From the NCBI RefSeq assembly GCF_905175375.1, contig NZ_CAJIMS010000001.1, forward strand, positions 1,426,001 to 1,490,000: 64,000 nt of DNA, in the 5' to 3' direction. The first letter of the stretch is position 1. Every line of letters begins with the position of its first letter. A program made the translations under genes and the position numbers. Under the pieces are notes generated by a model. It saw only the letters and a program-made list of their open reading frames with translations. It did no database searches and had not been told where the DNA came from. Positions 1 to 8,407 of the stretch are shown here, one piece after another. The DNA comes from Chryseobacterium aquaeductus (lineage in GTDB: Bacteria > Bacteroidota > Bacteroidia > Flavobacteriales > Weeksellaceae).

Positions 1-912
1 CTTTTGGGTCTGGATAATGCCGCAACACCTTTTGGCTTAAAGGCCATGGAAAGTTTACAAACTCTAAATACTGATAAAGATACGGCAAGCAATTCTCAAA
101 TTATGTTTCTTTGTCTGCATGCTGGAGGAATGACTTTGATTCCGGTTTCTATAATTGCCATTCGAGCTTCTATGGGTTCTAAAACACCGACAGATATTTT
201 TCTTCCTTGCATGATTGCGACATTCGCAGCAACTCTTGCGGCAATGATTATCGTTTCATTATATCAAAAAATAAATCTTTTGAAACCTATTGTACTTGCT
301 TATGTAGGTGGAATTTCAGCATTGATTGCACTTTTGGTTGTTTATTTAGTCCAGTTGAGCAAAAATGAATTGGATGATTTCAGCAAAATTTTAAGCAACG
401 GACTGATTCTTTTTATTTTCGTAGCAATCGTTCTTGGTGCCGTCTATAAAAAAATCAATGTTTTTGATGCATTTATTGAGGGCGCAAAAGAAGGCTTCTG
501 GACTTGCGTAAAGATCATTCCCTATTTAGTAGGAATGTTGATTGCCATTTCATTATTAAGAACTTCAGGAGTTTTTGATGTCATCATTGACGGAATGAAA
601 TGGGTTGCAAATATTGCTAATTTAGACGCAAGATTTGTAGACGGATTACCAACAGCTTTAATCAAACCATTATCAGGTTCCGGAGCTCGCGGAATGATGG
701 TTGATACGATGGCAACTTTCGGTGCAGATAGCTTCCAGGGGAAATTGGCGGCGGTGCTTCAAGGAAGCTCAGATACTACGTTTTATGTGATTGCGGTTTA
801 CTTCGGAGCAGTTGCTGTGAAGAATACGAGATATACGGTTGTTGCTATGCTTTTGGCTGATTTGGTGGGTGTGATTACTGCAATTGGATTGGCATATTTG
901 TTTTTTGCTTAA
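1..912 (+). CDS. SpmA/SpmB-like nucleoside recognition (Gate) domain membrane protein, 5' partial
   Basis: The reading frame is open from the first base, so the true start lies outside the window. The first codons read LLGLDNAATPFGLKAM, a typical interior motif of SpmA (spore maturation protein A, nucleoside recognition/Gate family), so an in-frame TTG at base 4 is not the start. About ten hydrophobic segments follow. The second half carries SpmB-type signatures: KIIPYLVGMLIAISLLR, ALIKPLSGSGARGMMVD and LQGSSDTTFYVIAVYFGAV. Bacteroidota usually carry SpmA and SpmB fused in one chain, which fits this gene. Members are inner-membrane proteins whose substrate is not settled; in a non-sporulating bacterium the spore name is historical. 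The stop is followed after 16 bases by the next gene, so the two are probably cotranscribed. Confidence 0.85.
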   Translation, partial: LLGLDNAATPFGLKAMESLQTLNTDKDTASNSQIMFLCLHAGGMTLIPVSIIAIRASMGSKTPTDIFLPCMIATFAATLAAMIIVSLYQKINLLKPIVLAYVGGISALIALLVVYLVQLSKNELDDFSKILSNGLILFIFVAIVLGAVYKKINVFDAFIEGAKEGFWTCVKIIPYLVGMLIAISLLRTSGVFDVIIDGMKWVANIANLDARFVDGLPTALIKPLSGSGARGMMVDTMATFGADSFQGKLAAVLQGSSDTTFYVIAVYFGAVAVKNTRYTVVAMLLADLVGVITAIGLAYLFFA

Positions 913-928
913 ATTTAAAATAAAAAAA

Positions 929-1321
929 ATGATACACGATAAAGACTACATTCTTCGCATTGTAAAACAATTCTCTGAATTTCTCACTAAAAGAATTTTA
1001 GGTGAAAGTGAAGAAACGATTTCCGATCAGCAAAGAATTTTCGATACCAATATGAACGATACTTTTAAGATGAGCTTTGATGAACTTTCTTCAAAATCTA
1101 CTGAAGAAATTACACAATCAATTCATGAAAAAGAAAGCAATCACCATATTCCGTATTTTGAACTTTTAGGTCATCTATTTTATGCGAAAGCAAAAGAAAC
1201 TGACAACAAAAATTTTTCAGAAAAATCTATCGTCTTTTACCAATTATATTTACAAACAAGCGGAATTTTTGCACTTCCCATTATCACTAGAATCAACGAA
1301 GTAAAAAAAGCACTTGAATAA
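929..1321 (+). CDS. Small conserved protein of unknown function (DUF6483-like)
   Basis: A 130-residue soluble protein beginning MIHDKDYILRIVKQFSEF. The frame stays open upstream into the preceding gene through a TTG at 884, but the ATG at 929 is preferred: it follows the upstream stop directly and gives the opening DYILRxIxQ that I associate with the small DUF6483-type family. There is no signal peptide or membrane segment. The chain looks largely helical, as in TPR-like adaptor proteins, with a mid-region rich in Ser/Glu/Lys. It lies 16 bases downstream of the SpmAB-like gene and is probably in the same transcript. The family name is from memory and the function is unknown. Confidence 0.7.
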   Translation: MIHDKDYILRIVKQFSEFLTKRILGESEETISDQQRIFDTNMNDTFKMSFDELSSKSTEEITQSIHEKESNHHIPYFELLGHLFYAKAKETDNKNFSEKSIVFYQLYLQTSGIFALPIITRINEVKKALE

Positions 1322-1334
1322 AGTGTTTTTTTGT

Positions 1335-2216
1335 TTAGAATGAAATTTTATACGTTCCTGTAGAAGAAACACTGGCTTTTTCTGCCTTTACATATTTCTT
1401 CACCCAAGAAACGGAAGTAGAAACCACACACGGGTCTGAAATTCCACCAGATCGTCTTGCTGATGATACATTTCCTGCTTTATCTACTGTGTAAGCAATT
1501 GTAATAGATCCGCCGGCAGAACAGTTGTGGCTTGGCTGAGCGCCGCCTCTTCCCATTGTACCGGGTATGTAGCCAACCAATCTTCTGTCGATTCCTACTT
1601 TGCTGTCACCATTTCCGTCGCCGCCTAGAGGATCGCCATCATTTCCGATTCCGTCACCTGTTCCCTGACTTCCTGCTTTGGTTCCACGACCTCTGATTAA
1701 GTTTCCGATTGCGGCAGTTCCCTTTCCATCTCCGTTGCCTGTTTTTGAATTGGCTGTTGTGGCAGAACTTTTAGCTTTCGTTTTTGTTGTAGAACTTGCT
1801 GTAGATTTTTTATTTGTTTTTGAATCCTCCTTTTTGGGAGCGGTCACTTTAGAATTGTTTCCGGTAATGATTTTATCTTTTACTTCAGTCTTTTTGTTTT
1901 CAGATTTATTGCCCTGGGTAATTACTGTTTTCGGTTCAGAAACTATATTTTCTATCGGTTCGGGTGCATTTTCTTTAGCATTTGCAGCTAGACTGCCTTC
2001 CTGATTTGCGGGTTCTTCAATTCCCGATCCGTTTCTGTTATCTCCAAAATTTACAAGCATTGTGGTTACCAGCTCTGGTTCTTTCTCACGCTCGGAAGGT
2101 TTTAGTTTATAAATAAAAACAAAAAGCAGAATTGCAGACCAGATAAGTGCAGAAAGTACCGCACTTTTTATCTTATCTTGTTTTTCTTCGTCCCTATTAA
2201 TAACGTAACCTCTCAT
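1335..2216 (-). CDS. TonB-like energy transducer
   Basis: A 293-residue protein with a short cytoplasmic N-terminus, one membrane anchor (about residues 18-40), then a long low-complexity periplasmic spacer rich in Lys/Thr/Ser and Gly/Asp/Asn. The compact C-terminal domain (about residues 225-293) contains ITIAYTVDKAGNV and two Cys, as in TonB/TolA-type domains. Such proteins carry proton-motive energy from an ExbB/ExbD motor to outer-membrane receptors. It lies 12 bases downstream of exbD on the same strand, which supports the role. The spacer has several GxG-rich stretches. It faces the preceding plus-strand gene tail to tail, 13 bases away. A TolA-like role cannot be excluded. Confidence 0.8.
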   Translation of the reverse strand: MRGYVINRDEEKQDKIKSAVLSALIWSAILLFVFIYKLKPSEREKEPELVTTMLVNFGDNRNGSGIEEPANQEGSLAANAKENAPEPIENIVSEPKTVITQGNKSENKKTEVKDKIITGNNSKVTAPKKEDSKTNKKSTASSTTKTKAKSSATTANSKTGNGDGKGTAAIGNLIRGRGTKAGSQGTGDGIGNDGDPLGGDGNGDSKVGIDRRLVGYIPGTMGRGGAQPSHNCSAGGSITIAYTVDKAGNVSSARRSGGISDPCVVSTSVSWVKKYVKAEKASVSSTGTYKISF

Positions 2217-2228
2217 TTCGTTTATGAT

Positions 2229-2627
2229 TTAATTTTCTTTTACCGTAGCGATGGCAATATTAAGTTTATGCTTTTCGGCAATCTCCATCAGAAAAACCAC
2301 ATCTCTGTGCATTGTGCTTTCATCTGCTCTTATGGTAAATGATTTTCCGTTTTTGCTTTGCAGATCATTTACAATTGTCTGCTCTACCAATTCACGGCTT
2401 ACCGGTTTATCGTCTATATAGTACGAACCGTCCGGTTTTACACTAACGGTCATTGGGTTCGGAATATTGTTTTCAATACTTCCTGTTTGTGGAAGTTTCA
2501 CATCAATTGCACTCTGATTTGCCGCCGAAGATGTGATCATAAAAAAGATCAACATCAGCAAAATAACGTCTGTCATCGCCGCTAAGCTGAATTCCGGATG
2601 CGCTTTATTTCTTCTTTGAATTTTCAT
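2229..2627 (-). CDS. exbD: ExbD/TolR-family biopolymer transporter
   Basis: A 132-residue protein of normal ExbD/TolR size. A short basic N-terminus (MKIQRRNKAHPEFSL) precedes one transmembrane helix (about 14-35). The helix contains Asp20, the conserved membrane acidic residue that carries protons in ExbD/TolR. The periplasmic part has the family's VSVKPDGSYYIDDKPV and FTIRADESTMHRDVVFLM segments. It sits between the ExbB-type gene (95 bases upstream) and the TonB-like gene (12 bases downstream), forming an energy-transducing module. Whether it powers TonB receptors or a Tol-like envelope function cannot be told from sequence alone. Confidence 0.9.
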   Translation of the reverse strand: MKIQRRNKAHPEFSLAAMTDVILLMLIFFMITSSAANQSAIDVKLPQTGSIENNIPNPMTVSVKPDGSYYIDDKPVSRELVEQTIVNDLQSKNGKSFTIRADESTMHRDVVFLMEIAEKHKLNIAIATVKEN

Positions 2628-2722
2628 CTGTAGATGTTTAATATTTTTAAATGTCAGATGTAATCGCTATCTAAATCTGTATTTTGAGTCAAAACATTTC
2701 AAAGCGATTTCATATATGAAGT

Positions 2723-3427
2723 TTATAAAGGTTTATTAATTAAATCTAAAAATTCTCCCGAAACATTCTGCGTTCTCAAAACGAACTTATCAATTCTCGT
2801 CAACAAAATATTGTAGAAAAAGTTTGCAGGAATTGCCACCGCCAAACCGACAGCGGTTTGTCCCAAAGCTGTGTAAATACCTTCAGATAAAGTTTTTGGC
2901 GAAAAAGCTCCTTCAGCGTGTGACAAATCAAAGAAGGCTATAATCATTCCGATAACCGTTCCCAAAAGTCCCAACATCGGCGCTATACTTGGTACAACTG
3001 CCAAAAGATTGAGGTTTTTCTCCATGTTGGCAACCTCGATCTGAGCCTGAGATTCCATGGCGCTTACGATGTCTGAAACAGGTCTTCCCAACCTTGAAAT
3101 TCCTTTTTCTAAAATTCTGGATTCCGGAGAATTCTGAGTTTTGCAATAATCTGCTGCTGCCTCAATTTTTCCGTCTCTGATGAAATCCTCAATGTAATTC
3201 ATAAAGTTTTCATCTGTCTTTGTGGTCATTCTTCTGATATAGAAAAATCTTTCAAAGAAAATATAAACTGAAAAAACACCCAAAGCCAAGACGGTTGCCA
3301 TTACTATTTTAGCAAAAGCACCTCCATGGAAGAGAATATCCCAAAATGAAAATTCAAGTTTATTGGCAACCACATTGGGCGTTGCAACCTGTGCGAATAA
3401 AATCTGAGTAAGTTCCGTTAACAGCAT
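2723..3427 (-). CDS. exbB: MotA/TolQ/ExbB proton channel family protein
   Basis: A 234-residue inner-membrane protein. The frame also allows a TTG one codon upstream, but the ATG at 3427 is the natural start. Three long hydrophobic segments are visible: about 35-58, then a pair around 140-165 and 180-210. The family core is present: AVVPSIAPMLGLLGTVIGMI, followed by EGIYTALGQTAVGLAVAIPANFFYN. ExbB forms the proton-conducting motor with ExbD, and both partners follow downstream on the same strand. The 170-base region upstream separates it from the 3601-4062 gene, so the operon probably starts here. Confidence 0.92.
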   Translation of the reverse strand: MLLTELTQILFAQVATPNVVANKLEFSFWDILFHGGAFAKIVMATVLALGVFSVYIFFERFFYIRRMTTKTDENFMNYIEDFIRDGKIEAAADYCKTQNSPESRILEKGISRLGRPVSDIVSAMESQAQIEVANMEKNLNLLAVVPSIAPMLGLLGTVIGMIIAFFDLSHAEGAFSPKTLSEGIYTALGQTAVGLAVAIPANFFYNILLTRIDKFVLRTQNVSGEFLDLINKPL

Positions 3428-3600
3428 CAATTTGATTATTTATAATGGTTTTAAACGACAAAAATAAACGAATATTATCAATTCGTATCTTAAAATAAGC
3501 TTAAAAAATGAGATTTAATTGAGTAATGACCCAAAAACAGCAAATTTCTTTCCAAAATACATTTGAAAAGAAATTTAGATAGGTATAAAAAACAGGATTA

Positions 3601-4062
3601 TTAGTCTTCGTCTACAATGATTTCGTCAGGTGTAAATTCACACTTAAGTCTAAACGGAAGCGGATTATCTGATCCTGTATAGAAGTCATCAATATTTCCT
3701 TTCCAGACTACCTGAAGATCGCCCTGCTCATTTTTATCAAATAAAAGCTCGTTGTCATAGATGAAAGCATCTTCATCATCATAAAGATCAACTACAGTGT
3801 AGACTTCATCATCAGAATCGTTGATTCTAAGAGATTTTCCTTCAATTTCCGGAGAATCTATAGGAAAATCATTGACCTGAAGAAGAAGCTGTGGAAAATT
3901 ATATTGAAGAGAATCGTCATCTACATGATCGAGACCATCATCCGTAATGATTTCAACTTCCAAAAAATGTTCCTGATTACTATAAACAGCCTTGCAGTAA
4001 GTGCTTTTTATATTGTACTTCAACGTTTCGTCCGGATGGTAAATTTTTAAAATCCCTTTCAT
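3601..4062 (-). CDS. Hypothetical acidic protein
   Basis: A 153-residue soluble protein, MKGILKIYHPDETLKYNI onwards, unusually rich in Asp and Glu (runs such as DDEDAF and VDDDS) and ending IIVDED. No signal peptide, membrane segment or catalytic motif is visible. The alternation of hydrophobic and acidic residues suggests a beta-rich fold. It stands alone, with 170 bases to exbB and 168 bases to the divergent DUF885 gene. I do not recognise a family; it resembles conserved hypothetical proteins of Chryseobacterium-type genomes, and no function can be assigned. Confidence 0.65.
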   Translation of the reverse strand: MKGILKIYHPDETLKYNIKSTYCKAVYSNQEHFLEVEIITDDGLDHVDDDSLQYNFPQLLLQVNDFPIDSPEIEGKSLRINDSDDEVYTVVDLYDDEDAFIYDNELLFDKNEQGDLQVVWKGNIDDFYTGSDNPLPFRLKCEFTPDEIIVDED

Positions 4063-4204
4063 TATTTCTTAAAAAAGAACTGTAATACTATGATTGTTAT
4101 ATGCTTTAGGCAAAGATAAAAAATTGTATGAATGTTTAGAATATTTTCAAAATTATTTTTTTACAAATAGTGATACTTCAAATCTATTGTGTTCTAATAA
4201 TATC

Positions 4205-4212
4205 TATTTTTG
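4205..4212 (+). promoter_or_regulatory. Bacteroidota-type -7 box of the DUF885 lipoprotein gene
   Basis: TATTTTTG matches TAnnTTTG, with a TTG element at 4187-4189 in the -33 position. The box ends 19 bases before the chosen ATG at 4231, leaving a leader of about 12 bases. This supports the ATG at 4231 over the in-frame TTG at 4210, which overlaps the box. Confidence 0.6.
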
Positions 4213-4230
4213 TGTTTTAAATATTTCAAA

Positions 4231-6027
4231 ATGAAAAACATCATATCTAAAACATTACTAGGATTAGGATTAGCGCTAAGTTTGGCTTCATGTAGAAAAA
4301 CCGACTCACCCTTAACAAAAGTGACACCTTCAAATTTAGATTCTATTGCGGCAAATTATTATGAGCAATATCTTAAACTATATCCATTGGAGGCAACTTC
4401 ACAAGGCGATTTAAGATATAATGACCAGCTTCCGATCAATATTGACAAAGATTTTATTTCGGGTGAGATTGCATTTTATCATTCTGTACAAAAACAGCTT
4501 GAAAATGTAGATTACAAAAGCCTTTCTGATGATGATAAAGTGGTGTATGATGTTTTGGATTATAGTTTAAAAGATAAAATTGAAGCGTACTCTTTTCATC
4601 CTGAATATATTCCGTTTAGTCAATTTACGGGTTTGCCTCTGAATTTTCCTTTGTATGGAAGTGGTGAAGGAAGCCAGCCCTTTAATACGGCTCAAGATTA
4701 TGACAATTGGCTCAAGAGAATGGAAAAATTTCCGATCTGGATGGATGCTGCTGCACAAAATTTCCGAGAAGGAATCAACACCAAAATGGTTTTGCCAAAA
4801 AAACTGGTTTTGAAAATGATTCCTCAAATGCGAGCTGAAGAAATTACCTCTTCAGATTTTGAAAAAAATATTTTCTTTGGTCCAATAAAAAAATTCCCGA
4901 AAGATTTTACAACTTCTCAAAAAGAAAAATACACTCAATTATACAAAGAAGCGGTTGCCAAAAACATTATCCCCGCCTATACCAAAATGGGAGATTTTCT
5001 GGAGAAAGAATACTTGCCTAAAGCAAGAGATACAGACGGTTACAACAACATTCCGAAAGGAAACGACGTTTATACTTACTATGTAAAAAGCTGGACGACC
5101 ACCAATAAAACTCCAGACGAAATCAATAAAATCGGGCAACAGCAAGTGGCGATGCTCCGTGCAGAAATGGAAAAAGTAAAACAGCAGGTTGGCTTTACCG
5201 GAACATTGGAAGAGTTTATCACCAATGTGAAAAATGATCCGAAAGCAATGCCATACCAAACGTCGAAAGAAGTTTTAGATGGTTTCAACGGAATTTTGGC
5301 AAAAATAACTCCAAAGCTGAAAACGATGTTCAGCGTCACGCCAAAAACCAAATTTGAGATCAGACAAACAGAAAAGTTCAGAGAAGCAAGTGCGAGCGCA
5401 GAATATATTCAAGGTACGCCGGACGGAAAAAGACCCGGAATTTTCTACATGCCACTTCCCGACCCTGCAAAATTCAACGTGACTTCCGGAATGGAATCGC
5501 TTTTCCTGCACGAAGCAATTCCGGGACATCATTATCAGGTTTCTCTACAACAAGAAAATACAAAACTTCCTAAGTTTATGAGATTCGGATGGTTTGGTGC
5601 GTACGGTGAAGGATGGGCACATTACTGTGAAACTTTGGGTCCGGAATTCGGATTATACACAGATCCTTATCAAAAAATGGGATATTTAAGTGATCAAATG
5701 CTAAGAGCGGTACGTCTGGTTGTAGATACAGGAATTCACACGGGAAAAATGACCAGAGAAGAAGCCATTACTTATTTCTTAAATAATATTGCTTACGATG
5801 AAGCAGGTGCAACAGCTGAAGTTGAAAGATATATGGCGATGCCCGGACAAGCTTTGGGATATAAAATAGGGTCTTTGAGAATTCGTGAATTGAGAGAGCA
5901 ATATCAGAAACAATTAGGTAAAAAGTTTAATCTTGCTAAGTTTCATGATGAGATTTTAAGTCAGGGCTGTCTTCCGTTGGATGTTTTGAACAGAAAGATG
6001 GAACTTTGGGCGAAGAAGCAGAAATAA
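4231..6027 (+). CDS. DUF885 domain lipoprotein, probable zinc peptidase
   Basis: A 598-residue exported lipoprotein. The ATG at 4231 gives a signal peptide with a lipobox, ALSLASC, with the lipidated Cys near residue 20; an earlier in-frame TTG would add seven residues in front and overlaps the promoter. The body is a full-length DUF885 protein. Its signature HEAIPGHHYQ supplies a HExxxGHH-type metal site, followed by FGAYGEGWAHYCETLG. The C-terminal part contains EAGATAEVERYMAMPGQALGYKIG, typical of the family. DUF885 proteins are thought to be zinc-dependent peptidases; the substrate is unknown. It has its own promoter and a strong terminator, so it is monocistronic. Confidence 0.88.
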   Translation: MKNIISKTLLGLGLALSLASCRKTDSPLTKVTPSNLDSIAANYYEQYLKLYPLEATSQGDLRYNDQLPINIDKDFISGEIAFYHSVQKQLENVDYKSLSDDDKVVYDVLDYSLKDKIEAYSFHPEYIPFSQFTGLPLNFPLYGSGEGSQPFNTAQDYDNWLKRMEKFPIWMDAAAQNFREGINTKMVLPKKLVLKMIPQMRAEEITSSDFEKNIFFGPIKKFPKDFTTSQKEKYTQLYKEAVAKNIIPAYTKMGDFLEKEYLPKARDTDGYNNIPKGNDVYTYYVKSWTTTNKTPDEINKIGQQQVAMLRAEMEKVKQQVGFTGTLEEFITNVKNDPKAMPYQTSKEVLDGFNGILAKITPKLKTMFSVTPKTKFEIRQTEKFREASASAEYIQGTPDGKRPGIFYMPLPDPAKFNVTSGMESLFLHEAIPGHHYQVSLQQENTKLPKFMRFGWFGAYGEGWAHYCETLGPEFGLYTDPYQKMGYLSDQMLRAVRLVVDTGIHTGKMTREEAITYFLNNIAYDEAGATAEVERYMAMPGQALGYKIGSLRIRELREQYQKQLGKKFNLAKFHDEILSQGCLPLDVLNRKMELWAKKQK

Positions 6028-6058
6028 TTTAAAAGAACCTTTTGCAAATAAAATATTC

Positions 6059-6090
6059 AAGTCACAAATTAATTTTTGTGACTTTTTTGC
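6059..6090 (+). terminator. Rho-independent terminator of the DUF885 gene
   Basis: A 9-bp perfect stem, AGTCACAAA (6060-6068) and TTTGTGACT (6075-6083), with a 6-base loop is followed by a T run. It lies about 35 bases after the stop of the DUF885 gene. Confidence 0.75.
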
Positions 6091-6131
6091 TTTAGATATT
6101 CTTACATTTAACTTAAATTAATTTTATATAA

Positions 6132-6578
6132 ATGATAACAGAATCATTACAATCACTTTTCACAAGAGATCTTAATATATTAAAAACAGAAATTGAATCG
6201 TACCAAAACGAAGAATCTTTTTGGAAAATTGATAAAGACATTTTAAATTCGGGAGGAAATCTTTGCCTTCATTTGGTTGGAAATCTGAAACATTTTTTCG
6301 GAGCAATCTTAGGAAATTCAGGATATGTAAGAAATCGTGAAGAAGAGTTTTCACTAAAAAACATTCCAAAATCTGAATTGATTCAACAGATTGAAGAAAC
6401 TTTAAATGTAGTTGTCACAACACTTAATCAACTCACTGAAGAAGATTTGGCTAAAGATTATCCCATTGAAACTTTTGGATATCCAATGACAACGGAATAT
6501 TTTCTGATCCATTTGTTTGGACATTTGAGTTATCATTTGGGACAGATTAATTATCACAGGAGATCGTTAGATGTGTAA
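6132..6578 (+). CDS. DinB-like (DUF1572-type) four-helix protein
   Basis: A 148-residue soluble protein with four predicted helices. Three regularly placed His-bearing segments are visible: NLCLHLVGNLKHFF (about 45-57), and LIHLFGHLSYHLGQINYH near the C-terminus. This is the DinB/YfiT fold, where three His residues hold a metal. Members include bacillithiol- or mycothiol-dependent transferases and damage-induced proteins of unknown chemistry. The start ATG at 6132 is the first in the frame and follows the upstream terminator by about 40 bases. The enzymatic role is unknown; the fold assignment is confident. Confidence 0.78.
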   Translation: MITESLQSLFTRDLNILKTEIESYQNEESFWKIDKDILNSGGNLCLHLVGNLKHFFGAILGNSGYVRNREEEFSLKNIPKSELIQQIEETLNVVVTTLNQLTEEDLAKDYPIETFGYPMTTEYFLIHLFGHLSYHLGQINYHRRSLDV

Positions 6579-6603
6579 TTTTTAAATTTATTATTCTAAA
6601 AAC

Positions 6604-6654
6604 CAGCCCGTCAAAAATTCTTTGAATTTTCGCCACCCCTCCAAAAGAGGGGAG
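6604..6654. repeat. Intergenic double-palindrome element
   Basis: Two adjacent hairpins lie between the convergent DinB-like and nth genes. The first is AAAATTC (6614-6620) with GAATTTT (6624-6630) around a TTT loop. The second is CCCCTC (6636-6641) with GAGGGG (6647-6652) around CAAAA. The second is unusually GC-rich for this genome. It could be a bidirectional terminator or a copy of a REP-like element; only one copy is in this window. Confidence 0.5.
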
Positions 6655-6672
6655 TTTCATTCGACTATGGTT

Positions 6673-7293
6673 TTATTTCTCAAACAGCATTTTCGTCAAA
6701 AAATCTCTTTCTTGGTTTCCTCTTGCAGGAGAATATTCTCTCCCGTAGAAAATAATCTGGAGATGCAATTTATTCCATACCTCTTCTTTCCAAATATTTT
6801 TAGCGTCTTTTTCTGTTTCTACAACGTTTTTTCCTGATGTCAGCTTCCATTGTGTCATCAATCTGTGAATGTGCGTATCGACCGGAAAAGCTGGAAATCC
6901 GAAGCCCTGACTCATGACGACGGAAGCAGTTTTATGCCCGACTCCTGGCAAAGCTTCCAATTCTTCGTAGGTTTGAGGTACAACTCCGTTGTGCCTTTCC
7001 AATAGAAGTTCTGCCATCCTTTTTAGGTTTTTAGCTTTTGTGTTGGAAAGTCCGATTTCTTTGATGAGTTCTTTGATTTGAAATTCCTCCAGCTTTGCCA
7101 TTCGCTGCGGAGTTCCTGCAACAGCAAAAAGATTTGGGGTTACCTGATTGACTTTTTTATCGGTAGTTTGTGCAGAAAGTACAACCGCAACCATTAGTGT
7201 AAAAGGATCTGTATGCTCCAACGGAATAGGAACTGTAGGATATAATTTCTCTAATTCGACCTGAATAATTTCGGCTCTTTGCTTTTTTGTCAT
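6673..7293 (-). CDS. nth: Endonuclease III-type DNA glycosylase lacking the iron-sulfur loop
   Basis: A 206-residue base-excision repair enzyme of the HhH-GPD family. The helix-hairpin-helix LEALPGVGHKTASVV contains the catalytic Lys, and FPVDTHIHRL contains the catalytic Asp. Endonuclease III removes oxidised pyrimidines and cuts the abasic site. The normal C-terminal four-Cys loop that holds a [4Fe-4S] cluster is absent: after LQIIFYGREYSPARG the protein ends with no Cys. The catalytic core is intact, so activity is expected. It is divergent from bcp with only 34 bases between the starts, linking two oxidative-damage functions. Other HhH-GPD glycosylases are a less likely alternative. Confidence 0.88.
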   Translation of the reverse strand: MTKKQRAEIIQVELEKLYPTVPIPLEHTDPFTLMVAVVLSAQTTDKKVNQVTPNLFAVAGTPQRMAKLEEFQIKELIKEIGLSNTKAKNLKRMAELLLERHNGVVPQTYEELEALPGVGHKTASVVMSQGFGFPAFPVDTHIHRLMTQWKLTSGKNVVETEKDAKNIWKEEVWNKLHLQIIFYGREYSPARGNQERDFLTKMLFEK

Positions 7294-7327
7294 TTAAACC
7301 ACTAAATTTGAACAAAAATAAATCATT

Positions 7328-7777
7328 ATGTTGAAAGTAGGAGATCAATTACCCAATTTTGAAGGAATAAACCAAGAGGGAGAAACTGTAACATCGTCTG
7401 CACTGAAAGGAAAAAAACTTGTTATCTTTTTTTATCCTCAAGCAAACACTCCGACTTGTACGGTGGAAGCGTGTAACCTCAGCGATAATTATTCTCATTT
7501 GGAAAAAGCTGGATTTCAGTTACTAGGAATCAGTGGAGATTCTGTGAAAAAACAGAAGAATTTTCATTCTAAATTTGCTTTTCCATACGATTTGATTGCA
7601 GATGAAAATCACGATATTATCGAGAAATTCGGAGTTTGGCAGGAGAAGACAACATTCGGAAAAACGTACATGGGAATTGTAAGAACCACATTTATTTTTG
7701 ATAAAAATGGAATTTGCTCTCGAGTAATTGAAAAAGTAACCTCGAAGACTGCAGCTGAACAAATTCTGGAAGGATAA
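7328..7777 (+). CDS. bcp: Thioredoxin-dependent thiol peroxidase (Bcp/PrxQ)
   Basis: A 149-residue cytoplasmic peroxiredoxin. The active-site segment FYPQANTPTCTVEACN carries peroxidatic Cys44 and resolving Cys49, the CxxxxC arrangement of the atypical two-Cys BCP/PrxQ group. The family's opening VGDQLPNF and the late RTTFIFDKNG are present, and the length is normal. It reduces hydroperoxides with electrons from thioredoxin. The position back to back with nth, 34 bases apart, allows a shared regulatory region, though I see no OxyR-type site. Confidence 0.93.
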   Translation: MLKVGDQLPNFEGINQEGETVTSSALKGKKLVIFFYPQANTPTCTVEACNLSDNYSHLEKAGFQLLGISGDSVKKQKNFHSKFAFPYDLIADENHDIIEKFGVWQEKTTFGKTYMGIVRTTFIFDKNGICSRVIEKVTSKTAAEQILEG

Positions 7778-7867
7778 TTTTTAACATAAATTGCGCAAAT
7801 GTTTTCACAAATTACACAAGTATCACAGCGGTTTATTCGTTAAAATATTTGTGGTTTTCGTGGTTAT

Positions 7868-8407
7868 TTATTCCGTTTCATAATACATCAACTCTTCATC
7901 TTCGTTGGGAAGTGTGACGTGTTTCTGGAATTTCAATCCTAATTTTTCGATTAATTTCTGAGAAGAAAAATTATCTTTTGTAGTAATTGCAGATATTTTT
8001 TTGAGCCCGAAATCATCCATGCCAATAGATTTTACTTTTTGAGCAGCTTCAAACATATATCCTTTTCCTTCAAATCTTTCAAGAACAGAAAAACCAATAT
8101 CCGCGATCTCTAATCCTTCCCTTTCAAAAATACCAACTCCGCCTATCTTCTGATTTCCTTCTTTTAAAATAATCAAATAATTTCCGAAGCCTGATTTTTC
8201 AAATTGCGGAAGAAATTTCGTTTTAATATAATTTTCAGCATCAGAAAGAGAACCGATGTTACGATTGCCGATAAACCTGATAAAATTTGGCATATTGTAA
8301 AGCTCCAGAATAAGATCGGCATCATCCAATGACATCGGACGAATCTGCAATCTATCGGTTTCATAGGTCTTATTTTCGTTTTTTGACAGGTTTCTTTTTA
8401 GGCTCAT
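7868..8407 (-). CDS. GNAT family N-acetyltransferase (RimJ/RimL type)
   Basis: A 179-residue acetyltransferase. The segment YETDRLQIRPMSLDDADLI is the usual opening of the RimJ/RimL-like group. The acetyl-CoA binding region is recognisable at VLERFEGKGYMFEAAQKV, followed by KKISAITTKDNFSSQKLIEKLGL, the typical C-terminal half. The substrate is unknown; relatives acetylate ribosomal proteins, antibiotics or small molecules. The start at 8407 overlaps the end of the upstream gene by 38 bases, so the two are probably translationally coupled. The next Met falls inside the domain, which supports this start. Confidence 0.82.
   Translation of the reverse strand: MSLKRNLSKNENKTYETDRLQIRPMSLDDADLILELYNMPNFIRFIGNRNIGSLSDAENYIKTKFLPQFEKSGFGNYLIILKEGNQKIGGVGIFEREGLEIADIGFSVLERFEGKGYMFEAAQKVKSIGMDDFGLKKISAITTKDNFSSQKLIEKLGLKFQKHVTLPNEDEELMYYETE

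Noticed and set aside
1..12. TTG at base 4 as start of the first gene
   Set aside because: The codons before it are also open and the protein begins inside a conserved SpmA motif, so the true start is upstream of the window.
1678..2004. Plus-strand open frame opposite the TonB-like spacer
   Set aside because: It lies antisense to a low-complexity Lys/Gly-rich spacer, which naturally leaves an open complementary frame; no start signal is present.
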